A DNA stretch of 5,048 nt from Belnapia sp. (lineage in GTDB: Bacteria; Pseudomonadota; Alphaproteobacteria; Acetobacterales; Acetobacteraceae). The translations under genes were made by a program, and so were the position numbers. Positions 4,315 through 5,048 of this stretch are shown here, piece by piece (position 1 is the stretch's first letter; every line of letters starts with the position of its first letter). The notes beneath the pieces were generated by a model that made no database searches, was not told where the DNA came from, and saw only the letters and a list, made by a program, of their open reading frames with translations. The DNA lies in NCBI GenBank assembly GCA_028291445.1, contig JAQGIA010000477.1, positions 1 to 5,048 of the forward strand. The letters are read 5' to 3'.

Positions 4315-5048
4315 GGCCGCGAAGGCGGCGGCGAGGGCCTGCCACATCGGCTTGCGCTGGCCTTCGGCATCGAGCGGCAGGCTGCGGTGGATGGTGCCGT
4401 CCTGGCGCATCACATCCGCCTCCCGTGCCAGCCAGCTATCCTTGTCGGACAGGCCCCAGGTCAGCACGGTGCGGCAGCCTTGCTCCAGCGCCGTGCCGAC
4501 CACGGCCCGCACCCGATCCGCCACGGCGGCATCGCGGGCGGCCAGGCCAGCAGGCAGGACGCGGGCTTCCCGCATGTCGAGCTCGGTGATCAGCACGGAC
4601 AGCCCCAGGCCGCGCAGGGTCGCCAGGAAAGCGGCGAAGGGCTCCGGGCGGAAGGGTTCGTCCATCTGCAGATGCGCCTGCAGGCCGAGCGCGTCGATCG
4701 GGCATCGCGCATCCAGCAGCCGGCGCAGCAGACGGAGCACCCGCTGGCGCTTCTCCTCGGCCCAGGGCGTGTCGCCTTCCAGCCCATAGTCGTTGTAGGT
4801 CAGCCGCAAGGTCGGATCGCGTTCCCGCGCCAGGCGGAAGGCCAGCTCGATATAGCCGGGGCCGAGCGCGCGCAGCCAGGGCGTGTCCCGCAGGTCGCCA
4901 ATGGCCGGGGTCTGGGCGGTGAACTGGCTGCCCTCGGGATTGGCGACCGCCTCGTTCACCACATCCCAGTCGCGGATGGCGGCGCGGGTGGCGGGCAGGA
5001 CGCCGTCCAGATGCGCGGCCAGCAGGGCGCGGGCCTTGGCGGGTCCTT
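4300..5048 (-). CDS. Endo-beta-1,4-xylanase, glycoside hydrolase family 10 (5' end outside window)
   Basis: The frame is open at the right edge and runs 248 residues to TGA (4302-4300). It is the C-terminal part of a GH10 (beta/alpha)8-barrel, a retaining enzyme that cuts internal beta-1,4 bonds in xylan. Counting from the first full codon, WDVVNEAV (27-34) carries the acid/base Glu 32. TYNDYGLE (83-90) and GLQAHL (121-126, with the barrel-lining His) follow. ITELD (153-157) has the nucleophile Glu 155. VLTWGLSDKDSWL (194-206) carries the subsite Trp residues, and a DAEGQRKPMWQAL stretch closes the domain in the usual way. The protein ends right after the barrel, so no C-terminal carbohydrate-binding module is present. 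The first strands, any signal peptide and the start lie outside, so location cannot be judged, though family members are usually exported. It converges on the MFS gene with 22 bases between the stops. Both catalytic residues are intact, so it is probably active. Confidence 0.93.
   Translation of the reverse strand, partial: GPAKARALLAAHLDGVLPATRAAIRDWDVVNEAVANPEGSQFTAQTPAIGDLRDTPWLRALGPGYIELAFRLARERDPTLRLTYNDYGLEGDTPWAEEKRQRVLRLLRRLLDARCPIDALGLQAHLQMDEPFRPEPFAAFLATLRGLGLSVLITELDMREARVLPAGLAARDAAVADRVRAVVGTALEQGCRTVLTWGLSDKDSWLAREADVMRQDGTIHRSLPLDAEGQRKPMWQALAAAFAARGRG

Noticed and set aside
2981..4789. Plus-strand open frame of 602 codons overlapping the transporter and the xylanase
   Set aside because: It is out of frame with the clear MFS protein and antisense to the xylanase. 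The translation is Arg/Ala/Gly-rich low-complexity sequence. Its only notable part, a second LKEIPLRGR, is explained by the 29-bp duplication.

Overview
The window is very GC-rich throughout, and its genes use strongly GC-biased third positions. The gene families, a motif matching the alphaproteobacterial general stress (EcfG) promoter consensus, and protein sequences that look like those of Acetobacteraceae (Roseomonas-like bacteria) suggest an alphaproteobacterial chromosome. The taxonomic call is inference from style and family resemblance, not from a marker gene. No tRNA, rRNA, CRISPR array, insertion sequence or phage gene was seen.

Layout, left to right. (1) Positions 1-911, minus strand: a gene cut by the left edge that fuses a DUF5872-like domain, a DUF3140 domain and an Ala/Arg/Pro/Lys-rich tail. 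Its upstream region holds a GGAAC-N16-CGTT motif and a 13-bp direct repeat, so a role in the general stress response is the best guess. (2) Positions 1027-2724, minus strand: a tight two-gene operon, udh (NAD-dependent uronate dehydrogenase) followed 3 bases later by a YphB/GalM-like aldose 1-epimerase. Together they look like the entry step of oxidative hexuronate catabolism: the mutarotase interconverts anomers and the dehydrogenase oxidises the uronate to an aldarolactone. (3) Positions 2725-2822: a 98-bp divergent promoter region with a short palindrome over a candidate -10 box. (4) Positions 2823-4277, plus strand: a DHA2-type (14-TM, EmrB/QacA-like) MFS transporter. (5) Positions 4246-4314: a convergent gene end carrying a 29-bp tandem duplication whose units each form a GC hairpin. 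(6) Positions 4300-5048, minus strand: the C-terminal two thirds or so of a GH10 endo-beta-1,4-xylanase, cut by the right edge.

The xylanase, uronate dehydrogenase and aldose epimerase are thematically compatible with use of glucuronoxylan or other uronic-acid-containing plant polysaccharide. However, the xylanase is separated from the other two by the oppositely oriented transporter, so a single pathway is only a suggestion. The transporter belongs to a family best known for drug and metabolite efflux, and its substrate cannot be read from the sequence. There is no gene-free stretch above 300 bases; the longest gap is 912-1026.
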